Of a DNA stretch of 64,000 nt, positions 10,266 to 18,505 are shown one piece after another. A program made the position numbers and the translations under genes. Origin of the DNA: Dechloromonas hortensis (lineage in GTDB: Bacteria > Pseudomonadota > Gammaproteobacteria > Burkholderiales > Rhodocyclaceae). Every line of letters starts with the position of its first letter. The first letter of the stretch is position 1. The stretch covers positions 1-64,000 of the forward strand of contig NZ_SSSQ01000002.1 of assembly GCF_009469765.1 (NCBI RefSeq), given 5' to 3'. The notes below the pieces were generated by a model, which made no database searches, was not told the DNA's origin, and saw nothing but the letters and a program-made list of their open reading frames with translations.

Positions 10266-11315
10266 ATGGCTCGTATCATCATGCAACCGTCCGGCAAGTC
10301 GGTCGATTGTGCCTATGGCGATACCGTTTTGATGGCGCTCGAAAAGGCGGGTTATGCCCTGCCCAACAACTGTCGCGCCGGTGCTTGCGGCGAATGCAAG
10401 GTCAAGGTCACGTCCGGTCAGTTCGACCAGGGCATGGTGCTCGACATGGCGCTGTCGCAGGACGAACGCAAGCAGGGTTTCGGCCTGATGTGCATGGCCA
10501 AGCCGATTTCCGAGGAACTGACCATCGAATGGGGCACCGAAGATGCCAAGCCAAAACTCTTCCCGCCACGCGAGGACGCACTGTTCGTCGTCGTCGATAA
10601 AAGACAGATTGCCGACCGCGTCGTCGAGCTGCGCCTGCGTCCGGTCGGCCAGCCGATCCGCTACTGGCCCGGCCAGTATGTGACGATCGGCAATCCGCGC
10701 GCCGATATCCCGGCCCGCGCCTATTCCATTTCCAATGCCCCGCGCCCCGACGGCGAGCTGGTGCTGCAGGTTGCCCGCGCCGATGGCGGCGTGACCAGCA
10801 ACTGGGTCCATGACCAGTTGAACGTCGGCGAAGGCGTCAAGGTCTCCGGCGCCTACGGCACCTTCATCGGCGATCCGTCGGTCGATACGCCGGTCCTCTG
10901 CATCGCCGCCGGTACCGGCCTGGCACCCGTGCTGGCGCTGGCCGAAGCGGCGCTGCGCCGCGGTTTCAAGAAGCCGGTGACGATGTTGTTCTCGGCGCGG
11001 ACCCGCGAGGATGTCTATAGCCAGGGCATGATGGCCTGGTGGCGGACCAAGCATCGCAACTTCGACTACAAGGTGACGCTGACCCGTGAAGAGGCCGAGG
11101 GCTTCCTGAAAGGCCGCATCGATGTCGTGCTGCCGCAGCTATTCAAGGATTTGTCGAAGCACACCATCTTCATTGCCGGCAGCCCCGAGTTCGTCGATGC
11201 CGGCGTCGCCGCCGTCAAACAGCAGGGCGCCCAGGACGGGCTGATCCACACCGAGGGCTTTTTCGCCCAGCAGCAGCCGGTAACGGCCGATGCCGACCAT
11301 TTATTGCCGAGTTGA
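10266..11315 (+). CDS. 2Fe-2S/FAD/NAD(P)H oxidoreductase, electron supply for the diiron oxygenase
   Basis: This 349-residue reductase has an N-terminal plant-type ferredoxin domain with C36, C41, C44 and C76 ('NCRAGACGECK ... MC'), then an FAD-binding domain with 'RAYSISNAP' and an NAD(P)-binding domain starting 'LCIAAGTGLAPVLALAEAAL'. This is the architecture of PaaE's relatives DmpP, TmoF and BenC (ferredoxin first). It presumably passes electrons from NAD(P)H directly to the diiron protein encoded just upstream. No separate effector or Rieske subunit gene is nearby, so the oxygenase would be a two-component system. Confidence 0.88.
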   Translation: MARIIMQPSGKSVDCAYGDTVLMALEKAGYALPNNCRAGACGECKVKVTSGQFDQGMVLDMALSQDERKQGFGLMCMAKPISEELTIEWGTEDAKPKLFPPREDALFVVVDKRQIADRVVELRLRPVGQPIRYWPGQYVTIGNPRADIPARAYSISNAPRPDGELVLQVARADGGVTSNWVHDQLNVGEGVKVSGAYGTFIGDPSVDTPVLCIAAGTGLAPVLALAEAALRRGFKKPVTMLFSARTREDVYSQGMMAWWRTKHRNFDYKVTLTREEAEGFLKGRIDVVLPQLFKDLSKHTIFIAGSPEFVDAGVAAVKQQGAQDGLIHTEGFFAQQQPVTADADHLLPS

Positions 11316-11359
11316 GCGGTCGACCGCCGGAATACCCCAATAAATACAACGGAGACGAC

Positions 11360-11395
11360 ATGAACACGATACGCCCACAGGCTGGGAGGGCATGA
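11360..11395 (+). other. Possible leader minicistron coupled to livH
   Basis: An 11-codon reading frame (MNTIRPQAGRA) begins 9 bp after the start of a strong GGAGACGAC ribosome site. Its TGA stop (11393-11395) overlaps the ATGATG start of livH. The same GGAGACA-type site precedes most catabolic genes in this window, whereas livH itself has only GGGAGGG very close to its start. This suggests that ribosomes load on the minicistron and re-initiate at livH. It could instead be the relic of an earlier livH start. Confidence 0.35.
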
Positions 11396-12270
11396 TGCTG
11401 GCCCAGTTCCTGCAATTCCTCTTTTCCGGGATCACGGTTGGCGCCACCTACGCGCTGGCCGCACTCGGCTTCACGCTGATCTACAACGCCAGCAACGTGA
11501 TCAACTTCGCCCAGGGCGAGTTCATCATGCTGGGCGGCATGCTCGCCGTGTTTTTCACCCAGATGGGCCTGCCGCTGCCGGTCGCGCTGCTGCTCGCCAT
11601 CGTCGTGCCGGCCATTGTCGGCGTGCTGGTCGAGAAACTGGCGATCGAGCCGGTCAAGGGCGCCGAGACGGTGACGCTGATCATCATCACCATCGGTGCC
11701 TCGCTGGTCATCCGCGGTCTGACGGCGGTGATCTTCGGCAAGGGCACGCACAGCATGCCGGCTTTCTCCGGCGATGCGCCGATCGAGGTGCTCGGCGCCA
11801 CGCTGCTGCCGCAAAGCCTGTGGGTGCTCGGCGTCACCGCCCTGGTCGTCGTCGCGCTCTGGTACTTCTTCAACCGCACGCTGCAGGGCAAGGCCATGCT
11901 CGCCACTTCCTACAACCGGCTAGCCGCCGAACTGGTCGGCATCAACACCAGCTGGGTGTTGTTCATGAGCTTCGCGATGTCGGCGGCGCTCGGCGCGCTG
12001 GGCGGCATCCTGATCACGCCGATCACGCTGACCTCATACGATGTCGGCATCATGCTCGGCCTCAAGGGCTTCGTCGCGGCGGTCGTCGGCGGCCTGGGCA
12101 ACGGCCTGGGCGCCGTGGTCGGCGGCCTGCTGGTCGGCATCCTGGAAGCGATGGGGGCCGGTTACATCTCGTCGGCCTACAAGGATGCGATTCCGTTCGT
12201 GCTCATCCTGTTCATCCTCTTCTTCATGCCGCGCGGCCTGTTCGGCGGCAAATCGACGGATCGGGTGTAA
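11392..12270 (+). CDS. livH: Branched-chain amino acid-type ABC permease (LivH)
   Basis: A 292-residue polytopic membrane protein. The N-terminus 'LQFLFSGITVGATYALAALG' and the motif 'NFAQGEFIMLGGML' are diagnostic of LivH permeases, and the protein ends in hydrophobic helices plus 'FMPRGLFGGK'. With LivM it forms the inner-membrane channel of an uptake system, here probably for an aromatic acid because the cluster is catabolic. ATG at 11392 or 11395 are both possible. It is followed by livM after 2 bp. Confidence 0.92.
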   Translation: MMLAQFLQFLFSGITVGATYALAALGFTLIYNASNVINFAQGEFIMLGGMLAVFFTQMGLPLPVALLLAIVVPAIVGVLVEKLAIEPVKGAETVTLIIITIGASLVIRGLTAVIFGKGTHSMPAFSGDAPIEVLGATLLPQSLWVLGVTALVVVALWYFFNRTLQGKAMLATSYNRLAAELVGINTSWVLFMSFAMSAALGALGGILITPITLTSYDVGIMLGLKGFVAAVVGGLGNGLGAVVGGLLVGILEAMGAGYISSAYKDAIPFVLILFILFFMPRGLFGGKSTDRV

Positions 12271-12272
12271 GC

Positions 12273-13205
12273 ATGAAAAAAAGTGTCTACAACGGCCTCT
12301 ACCTAGTCATTGCCATCCTGCTGGTGCTGCCTTTCGTGCTGCCCAACAGCTTCTACCTCGACCTCGCGGTGCGCATGGCGATCAACGCCGTGATCGTCCT
12401 CGGCCTCAACCTGCTGATCGGCTTTGCCGGCCAGATCAGCCTCGGTCATGCCGGCTTCCTCGGTATCGGCGCCTATGCCTCGGCGGTGCTGCCGACCCAC
12501 TTCGGCTGGCATCCGCTGCTCGCCATGGGGGCAGGGGCTGCCGCTACCGGCCTGCTGGCCGGCCTGGTGGCACGGCCGATCTTCAAGCTGAAGGGGCATT
12601 ACCTGGCGATGGCGACCCTCGGTCTCGGCATCATCATCAACATCGCCTTGCGCAACGAAGCGCAATGGACCGGCGGGCCGGACGGCATGCCGGTGCCGGG
12701 GATGGGCCTGTTCGGCTTCGAGCTCTCCAGCGACAAGCAGTGGTACTGGGTCGTCGCGGTGCTGCTCTCGGTCTCCGTCTGGGCTTCGCTGAACCTGATC
12801 GACTCGCCGTTCGGCCGGGCGCTGCGCGCCCTGCATGGTTCGGAAGTCGCCTCGCAGGTGGTCGGCGTCGATGTCGTCCGCTACAAGGTGGCGATCTTCG
12901 TGCTCTCCGCCGTCTTCGCCAGCCTGATGGGCAGCGTCACGGCGCACTACGTCGGTTTCGTCAGCCCCAACTTCGCCGACTTCTTCCATTCCATCGAACT
13001 GGTCACCATGGTGGTGATCGGCGGCATGGCCTCGGTGTACGGTTCGCTGGTCGGCGCCGTGCTGCTCACCGCGCTGCCGCAGGCCCTGGCTACTTTCGAA
13101 GGCTGGGAAACGGTGGTCTTCGGCGCCATCCTGATGCTGTCGATGATCTTCATGCCGAAGGGCTTGGTCCCGACGCTGGCCGCCAAGTTCGGCAAGGGAG
13201 AGTGA
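12273..13205 (+). CDS. livM: Branched-chain amino acid-type ABC permease (LivM)
   Basis: A 310-residue membrane protein starting MKKSVYNGLYLVIAILLVLP, with the LivM hallmarks 'GFAGQISLGHAGFLGIGAY' and 'LVVGVDVVRYK'-like EAA region ('ASQVVGVDVVRYKVAIFVLS'), ending in 'FMPKGLVPTLAAKFG'. It pairs with LivH. The start at 12273 follows the livH stop by 2 bp; the reading frame is open further upstream but that part overlaps livH and is not conserved-looking. livG begins 1 bp after its stop. Confidence 0.92.
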   Translation: MKKSVYNGLYLVIAILLVLPFVLPNSFYLDLAVRMAINAVIVLGLNLLIGFAGQISLGHAGFLGIGAYASAVLPTHFGWHPLLAMGAGAAATGLLAGLVARPIFKLKGHYLAMATLGLGIIINIALRNEAQWTGGPDGMPVPGMGLFGFELSSDKQWYWVVAVLLSVSVWASLNLIDSPFGRALRALHGSEVASQVVGVDVVRYKVAIFVLSAVFASLMGSVTAHYVGFVSPNFADFFHSIELVTMVVIGGMASVYGSLVGAVLLTALPQALATFEGWETVVFGAILMLSMIFMPKGLVPTLAAKFGKGE

Positions 13206-13206
13206 G

Positions 13207-13968
13207 ATGAGCATGCTGCAAGTAAAAGACCTCTCCATCCACTTCGGTGGCGTCAAGGCGGTGCAGAACGTCAGCTTCAACATCGATGCCGGCATCGTCT
13301 ATTCGGTGATCGGCCCCAATGGCGCCGGCAAGACGACATTGTTCAACCTGATTACCGGGGTGTACAAGCCGACGACGGGTGAAATCCGCCTCGACGGCGA
13401 AGCCATCCACGGCAAGTCGCCGAACGAACTGGCGACACGCGGCGTGGCGCGGACTTTCCAGAACCTGCAGATCTGCATGAATATGAGCGCGGTCGAGAAT
13501 GTCATGGTCGGCGCCCACCTGCGGCTGGATCGCAACCTGGTCAAGGCGGCGCTGCGCTTCCCCGGCCTCAAGCGGCGCGACGCCGAAACGCGCGCTGAAG
13601 CGGCCGAGCTGATGCGTTTCGTCGGCCTGGAAAAATACGTCGAAGCGCGTGCCGATGCGATGTCCTACGGCGCACTGAAACGTCTGGAAATTGCCCGCGC
13701 CCTGGCCATGAAGCCGCGCCTGATCTTCCTCGACGAACCGGCGGCCGGCCTCAATCCGAAGGAGACCATCGAGGTCGACCACCTGGTGCGCAAGATCGCC
13801 GATTCCGGCGTCACCGTGGTGCTGGTCGAGCACGACATGAAAATGGTGATGAACCTCTCGGACCGCATCCTGGTGCTCGACTACGGCAAGAAACTGGCCG
13901 AAGGCTCGGGCGAGGAAGTGAGAAAGAATCCGGACGTCATCGCTGCATATTTGGGCGCCCACGCCTGA
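13207..13968 (+). CDS. livG: ABC transporter ATP-binding protein (LivG)
   Basis: A 253-residue ATPase. Walker A is 'GPNGAGKT' (36-43), the LivG-type loop is 'GVARTFQNLQICMNMSAVENVMVG', the signature is 'SYGALKRLEIARAL' (a degenerate LSGGQ, common in LivG) and Walker B is 'LIFLDEPAAGLNP' with the switch His in 'VEHDM'. It powers the LivHM channel together with the LivF half of the next gene. It is tightly packed in the operon. Confidence 0.93.
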   Translation: MSMLQVKDLSIHFGGVKAVQNVSFNIDAGIVYSVIGPNGAGKTTLFNLITGVYKPTTGEIRLDGEAIHGKSPNELATRGVARTFQNLQICMNMSAVENVMVGAHLRLDRNLVKAALRFPGLKRRDAETRAEAAELMRFVGLEKYVEARADAMSYGALKRLEIARALAMKPRLIFLDEPAAGLNPKETIEVDHLVRKIADSGVTVVLVEHDMKMVMNLSDRILVLDYGKKLAEGSGEEVRKNPDVIAAYLGAHA

Positions 13969-13981
13969 TCAGGGGAAGAAC

Positions 13982-15298
13982 ATGGAAGCACTCAGAATCA
14001 TCAGCGAGGAACATCGCAACCTGTGGCGCATCGCCACCACCATGGACATGGTGGCCGACGAGGCGGAGGCGGGGAGCAAGGTCGATCCGGCCTTCTTCAA
14101 CGCCATCTTCGATTACATCGAGGAGTTCATGGACGGCTGCCACCACGCCAAGGAAGACGAATACCTGTTCCCGGTGCTGCGCCAGCGCAGCGCCGAGGCA
14201 GCGGCCATTCTCGACCGCCTGCAGGCCGAGCACCGCAACGGCCCGGAAAACCTCAAGGCCCTGCGCGACAAGCTGGCTGTGGCGGCGAGCGGGGCGGTCG
14301 GCAATGCCGAATTCGTCGCCGCGCTGCGCGTCTATACGCAGAGCCTGCGCGGCCACATTCGCAGCGAGGAAAAAGACGCCATGCCGCTGGCCCGGCAGGT
14401 GCTCAGTGCCGAAGACTGGTCGGGCATCGACCGCGCCTTTCTCGACAACGACGATCCGCTGTTCGGCGAGAAGGCCAAGGCCGAATTCCGCGAACTGTTC
14501 CACCGCATCGCCAGCCTGGCGCCGGAGTCGATCGGCCTCGGCGCGCACAGTGCCGGCGAACTGCAACCGGGCGCTTCGCCCGGGGCCGGCGAAGTCCTGC
14601 TCTCGGTGTCCGGCATGGAAAGCTGCTATGGCCGGATCAAGGCACTGAAAGGTATCGACCTCGAAGTGCGCAAGGGCGAACTGGTGGCGCTGGTTGGTGC
14701 CAACGGCGCCGGCAAGACGACTTTCCTGCGCACCTTGTCCGGTGTCCAGCCGATGAGCGCCGGCCGCATCACATTCGACGGCGAGGACATCTCCGACCTG
14801 CGTTCCGACCTGCGCATGCGGCGCGGCATCTGCCAGAGTCCGGAAGGGCGACAGGTCTTCGGACCGCTCAGTATCGAAGACAACCTGCGGCTCGGTGCCT
14901 ACACCCAGCCGAAAGGGCAAGTCGAAGGCGACCTCGACAAGGTCTTCGCGATGTTCCCTATTCTCAAGGAAAAGCGGGCCTTGCCGGCCGGTACGCTGTC
15001 CGGCGGCCAGCAGCAGATGCTGGCCATCGGCCGGGCATTGATGGGGCGGCCCAAGATGCTGCTGCTTGATGAACCGTCGATGGGGCTGGCACCGCTGCTC
15101 GTCGAAGAAGTCTTCAATGTCGTCAAGACGCTGAAGGCGCAGGGCATGACCATCTTCCTCGTTGAGCAGAATGCCTTCGCCGCGCTGGCTATCGCTGACC
15201 GCGGCTATGTGCTGGAAACCGGCCACATCACGCTGACCGGCACCGGCCAGGAGTTGATCAGCAACGAGCAGGTACGCGCTGCCTACCTCGGCATGTGA
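13982..15298 (+). CDS. Hemerythrin-LivF fusion: O2/iron-binding domain joined to an ABC ATPase
   Basis: The 438-residue protein joins two domains in one continuous frame. Residues 1 to about 185 are an HHE hemerythrin domain with plausible diiron ligands H11, H54-x3-E58, H84 and H125-x3-E129. After a Gly/Ala/Pro-rich linker, residues from about 205 form a complete LivF ATPase: 'GANGAGKTTFLRTLSG' (Walker A near 240), 'RMRRGICQSPEGRQVFGPL', signature 'LSGGQQQMLAIGRAL', Walker B 'MLLLDEPSMGLAP' and 'VEQNAFAAL'. Normal LivF is about 235 residues and has no such extension. The hemerythrin part may sense or bind O2 and tune uptake to the oxygen-dependent pathway; that role is inference. Confidence 0.9.
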   Translation: MEALRIISEEHRNLWRIATTMDMVADEAEAGSKVDPAFFNAIFDYIEEFMDGCHHAKEDEYLFPVLRQRSAEAAAILDRLQAEHRNGPENLKALRDKLAVAASGAVGNAEFVAALRVYTQSLRGHIRSEEKDAMPLARQVLSAEDWSGIDRAFLDNDDPLFGEKAKAEFRELFHRIASLAPESIGLGAHSAGELQPGASPGAGEVLLSVSGMESCYGRIKALKGIDLEVRKGELVALVGANGAGKTTFLRTLSGVQPMSAGRITFDGEDISDLRSDLRMRRGICQSPEGRQVFGPLSIEDNLRLGAYTQPKGQVEGDLDKVFAMFPILKEKRALPAGTLSGGQQQMLAIGRALMGRPKMLLLDEPSMGLAPLLVEEVFNVVKTLKAQGMTIFLVEQNAFAALAIADRGYVLETGHITLTGTGQELISNEQVRAAYLGM

Positions 15299-15428
15299 TC
15301 GGCCTTGAAAGGTCGGCCCCTGCCGGTTGGATCGCTCCGCGGCAGGGGCCGGGCCGGTGCGCAGGTGCGGCAAACAGGTAGAATCCCCGCCATTGCCAAA
15401 TCAGCCAATGCTGAACGATGGGAGAGGG

Positions 15429-18392
15429 ATGAATCCAATCGCGGGGAAAACATCGCGACATCTGCGCCGATGGTTGATTGCCGGCCTGGTCTGTTCCAAC
15501 GTGGTGGTCCTCGCCCTTTCCGCCTATTCGCTGGTGCAAAGCCGGCAGCAATACCAGTTGCGGGCCGAGGCGCTGACCCAGAATACGGCCAATGCGCTCG
15601 ATCAGTCCGTCTCCGGTTCGATTGAAAAAATCGAACTGGCCCTGCGCACGGTGGTCGATGAATTGCAGCGACAACTGGCGGCGGGCAAGGGCATCGACGA
15701 GTTCGCGATGAATGCCTTTCTGCTGCGTCAGGAGCAGCGTTTGCCCGAGGTCGAGGCGTTCCGGGTAGCCAATGCCGACGGTCGGGTCGTTCTCGGCAAG
15801 GGCGTCAGCAAGCGCGAGGCGGCCAGTTGGGCCGACCGCGATTACTTCGTCTATCTCCGCCAGCATGCCGATCCGGCCGTGCAGATTTCCAAGCCGATGA
15901 TGGGGCGCGTCGCCAAGCAACACATCGTCGGTTTTGCACTGCGCTACAACTATCCGGATGGTCGTTTTGCCGGCGTCGTCTCGGCGCCGATTGCACTCGA
16001 TCATTTCAGCCGCCTGCTCTCCCGCTACGACATCGGGGCGCAGGGCGCCATCAGTTTGCGCGATACCGAGCTTGGCCTGATTACCCGGGTGCCGCTGATT
16101 GCCGATCAACCGGCTAGCCAGGTCGGCAATACCCTGGTCTCCCCGGAATTTCGCGGCCTGGTCGAATCCGGGGTGCAGGGGGATACCTTTCACACCCCGG
16201 TCAGTGGCGACGGTTTCGACCGCATCGTCACTTTTCGGCGCCTGGCCAGGGCGCCGATGTTTGCTGTTGTCGGGGTCGCCAGTTCCGATGCGCTGGTCGA
16301 CTGGTACGACGAAGTCTATAAAACCTCGTTCATGGCCGGCGGTTTCCTGTTGCTGTCCCTGCTGCTGGGCACCTATCTGCTGCGCCTGCAGGCCCGGAAC
16401 GACAGCAGCCAGCGGGTGCTGGCCGAGCGCGAAGCGCAGTTGAGTTCGCTGGTCGAGGCGGTGCCCGATGCCATCGTCTTCAAGGATGGGGGCGGGCGCT
16501 GGCTGATTGCCAATAATGTCTGCCTGAATATCTTTGGTCTGGCCGGCCAGGCCTGGCAAGGCAAGACCGATGCCGAACTCGGCATTGCCGCGCTCAATGC
16601 CTGTCAACGCAGCGATGACGAGGCCTGGGCCAGTGGCCGTCCGCTCTATCGCAGCGAGGAGTGGGTCGAGTCCAGCGATGGTCAGCGCATCGATTTCGAT
16701 ATCATCAAGGTGCCGCTGTTCGATGGCGAGGGAAATCGCCAGGCCATGGTCGTCGTCGGGCGCGATATTTCCGAACGCAAGCGGAACGAAGCCGAGCTTG
16801 AACAGTACCGGCGCCATCTCGAAGAGTTGGTGGCGCAACGGACCGAAGCCCTGCGCGAAACCGAGGCCAAGGCGACGCATATCCTGAACTCTAGTGCGGC
16901 CGGTCTTTACGGGGTCGATGACGCTGGCCGCATTACCTTCATCAATCCGGCGGCATGCACCATGCTGGGCTATGCGCCGGACGACGTTATCGGGCATCCG
17001 GCCCATGCGCTGTTTCATCATAGTCGGCCGGATGGCAGCCCCTATCCGGTTTCCGACTGCCCGAGTTACGGCGCCTTGCATCTCGGCCAGAAGATTCGGG
17101 TCGACAACGAGGTCTATTGGCACGCCGACGGCCATGCCGTGCCGGTCATCTATGCCACCCATCCGATGTTCCTGCATGGTCGGTTGAGCGGCGCGGTGAC
17201 CAGTTTCGTCGATGTCAGCGAGCAGCGCGCCGCGACGCTGGCCCGTGAAAAAGCGCTGGCGGCGGCCGAGAATCTGGCCCGGGTGCGTAGCGAATTCCTA
17301 GCCAACATGAGCCATGAAATCCGTACCCCATTGCATGGCGTGCTCGGTTTTGCCCAGATCGGTTTCCGCAACTTCGACAATGGCGAAAAGGCCCGCGATG
17401 CCTTCGCCAAGATCCTGGCTTCCGGTCAACGCCTGCTCGGGGTGATCAATGATGTTCTCGATTTCTCGAAGATCGAGGCCGGCAAGCTCGGCATCGAGCA
17501 GGTGACGGTGGTGCTCGGCGAAGTGCTCGGTCATGCGGTCGAGCTGGTGCGCGACCGGGCCGAGGCGAAAGGGATCGATCTGCGCCTTGAAGTTGCCGAC
17601 GACTTTCCCCGCTATTGCACCAGCGATCCGTTGCGCATAGGCCAGGTGCTGCTCAACCTGCTCGCCAATGCCGTCAAATTCACCGAAAGCGGAAGCGTCA
17701 GGCTAACCGCTTCACTGGATGCCGACCAATTGGTCTTCCGGGTTATCGACACCGGCATCGGCATGAACGACGAGCAACTGGGCGAACTGTTCACGCCGTT
17801 CCAGCAGGCAGATGCCTCGGCCAGTCGTCGCTTTGGCGGCACCGGTCTGGGCCTGGCGATCAGCAAGCGAATTCTCGAACTGATGAACGGTTCAGTCAGT
17901 GTGCACAGCCAGCCGGCGGTCGGGACGACCGTCGAAGTGCACCTGCCCTATGTCGCCTCGACCTTCGTTACCCCTTCCTTGCCTTTGCCCACCGTGACGG
18001 ATGAAACCAAGCCGCTGGCCGGGCTGTCGTTCCTGATTGCCGAGGACGACCTGATCAACCGGATGGTTATCGAGGACAACCTGCTCGAGGATGGGGCGCG
18101 GGTAGTCATGGTGGTCAATGGCCGGGAGGCGGTCGAGCGAATCGTGCAGGATGGTCGCGATGCCTACGATATCGTGCTGATGGATATCCAGATGCCGGAG
18201 ATGGACGGCTACGAGGCGACCCGGCGGATTCTCGAACTGGCCCCCGATCTGCCGATCATTGCGCAGACGGCACATGCTTTTAACGAAGAGCGCGACAAAT
18301 GCCTGGCGGCCGGCATGGTCGATCATGTCGCCAAGCCGATCCGGATCGAGGAATTGATCCGGGTGGTTCGGCAATACGTACTGCCGAAATGA
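15429..18392 (+). CDS. Membrane-bound hybrid sensor histidine kinase (dCACHE-PAS-PAS-HisKA-HATPase-REC)
   Basis: The 987-residue kinase has an N-terminal membrane helix ('WLIAGLVCSNVVVLALSAYS'), a periplasmic sensor of roughly 260 residues that looks like a double-CACHE domain, a second helix ('FMAGGFLLLSLLLGTYLL'), two PAS domains, a HisKA box 'NMSHEIRTPLHG' with phosphorylated H629, ATPase boxes 'NLLANAVKF', 'DTGIGM' and 'GGTGLGLAIS', and a C-terminal receiver with D919 in 'LMDIQMPEMDGYEATR'. The ATG at 15429 has GGGAGAGGG directly upstream. No output regulator or Hpt protein lies next to it. Its ligand is unknown; the liv operon upstream is on the same strand. Confidence 0.92.
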   Translation: MNPIAGKTSRHLRRWLIAGLVCSNVVVLALSAYSLVQSRQQYQLRAEALTQNTANALDQSVSGSIEKIELALRTVVDELQRQLAAGKGIDEFAMNAFLLRQEQRLPEVEAFRVANADGRVVLGKGVSKREAASWADRDYFVYLRQHADPAVQISKPMMGRVAKQHIVGFALRYNYPDGRFAGVVSAPIALDHFSRLLSRYDIGAQGAISLRDTELGLITRVPLIADQPASQVGNTLVSPEFRGLVESGVQGDTFHTPVSGDGFDRIVTFRRLARAPMFAVVGVASSDALVDWYDEVYKTSFMAGGFLLLSLLLGTYLLRLQARNDSSQRVLAEREAQLSSLVEAVPDAIVFKDGGGRWLIANNVCLNIFGLAGQAWQGKTDAELGIAALNACQRSDDEAWASGRPLYRSEEWVESSDGQRIDFDIIKVPLFDGEGNRQAMVVVGRDISERKRNEAELEQYRRHLEELVAQRTEALRETEAKATHILNSSAAGLYGVDDAGRITFINPAACTMLGYAPDDVIGHPAHALFHHSRPDGSPYPVSDCPSYGALHLGQKIRVDNEVYWHADGHAVPVIYATHPMFLHGRLSGAVTSFVDVSEQRAATLAREKALAAAENLARVRSEFLANMSHEIRTPLHGVLGFAQIGFRNFDNGEKARDAFAKILASGQRLLGVINDVLDFSKIEAGKLGIEQVTVVLGEVLGHAVELVRDRAEAKGIDLRLEVADDFPRYCTSDPLRIGQVLLNLLANAVKFTESGSVRLTASLDADQLVFRVIDTGIGMNDEQLGELFTPFQQADASASRRFGGTGLGLAISKRILELMNGSVSVHSQPAVGTTVEVHLPYVASTFVTPSLPLPTVTDETKPLAGLSFLIAEDDLINRMVIEDNLLEDGARVVMVVNGREAVERIVQDGRDAYDIVLMDIQMPEMDGYEATRRILELAPDLPIIAQTAHAFNEERDKCLAAGMVDHVAKPIRIEELIRVVRQYVLPK

Positions 18393-18396
18393 ACAA

Positions 18397-18415
18397 GGCC
18401 CCGCAGTGCGGGGCC
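18397..18415 (+). terminator. Hairpin after the hybrid kinase gene
   Basis: An 8-bp GC-only stem GGCCCCGC/GCGGGGCC with a 3-nt loop starts 4 bp after the kinase stop. The tail is only weakly T-rich (CTCTAAAAA). It is followed at 18420-18436 by AAAAAGCGGTATTTTTT, which can also pair. Likely a rho-independent terminator. Confidence 0.65.
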
Positions 18416-18467
18416 CTCTAAAAAGCGGTATTTTTTAGGGCTGGCAGCCGAAGACAGCAAACTGAAT

Positions 18468-18495
18468 CCCCGCGAAATGTGGGCGGGGGCTTTTT
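18468..18495 (+). terminator. Second terminator-like hairpin before the NERD gene end
   Basis: CCCCGC (18468-18473) pairs with GCGGGG (18483-18488) and is followed by GCTTTTT. It reads as a plus-strand terminator facing the convergent NERD gene, backing up the hairpin at 18397. Confidence 0.45.
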
Positions 18496-18505
18496 CGGGG
18501 AGGAG

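Noticed and set aside
15258..17177. 639-codon antisense frame opposite the histidine kinase
   Set aside because: It overlaps clear kinase domains and ends inside the livF region; no signature of its own.
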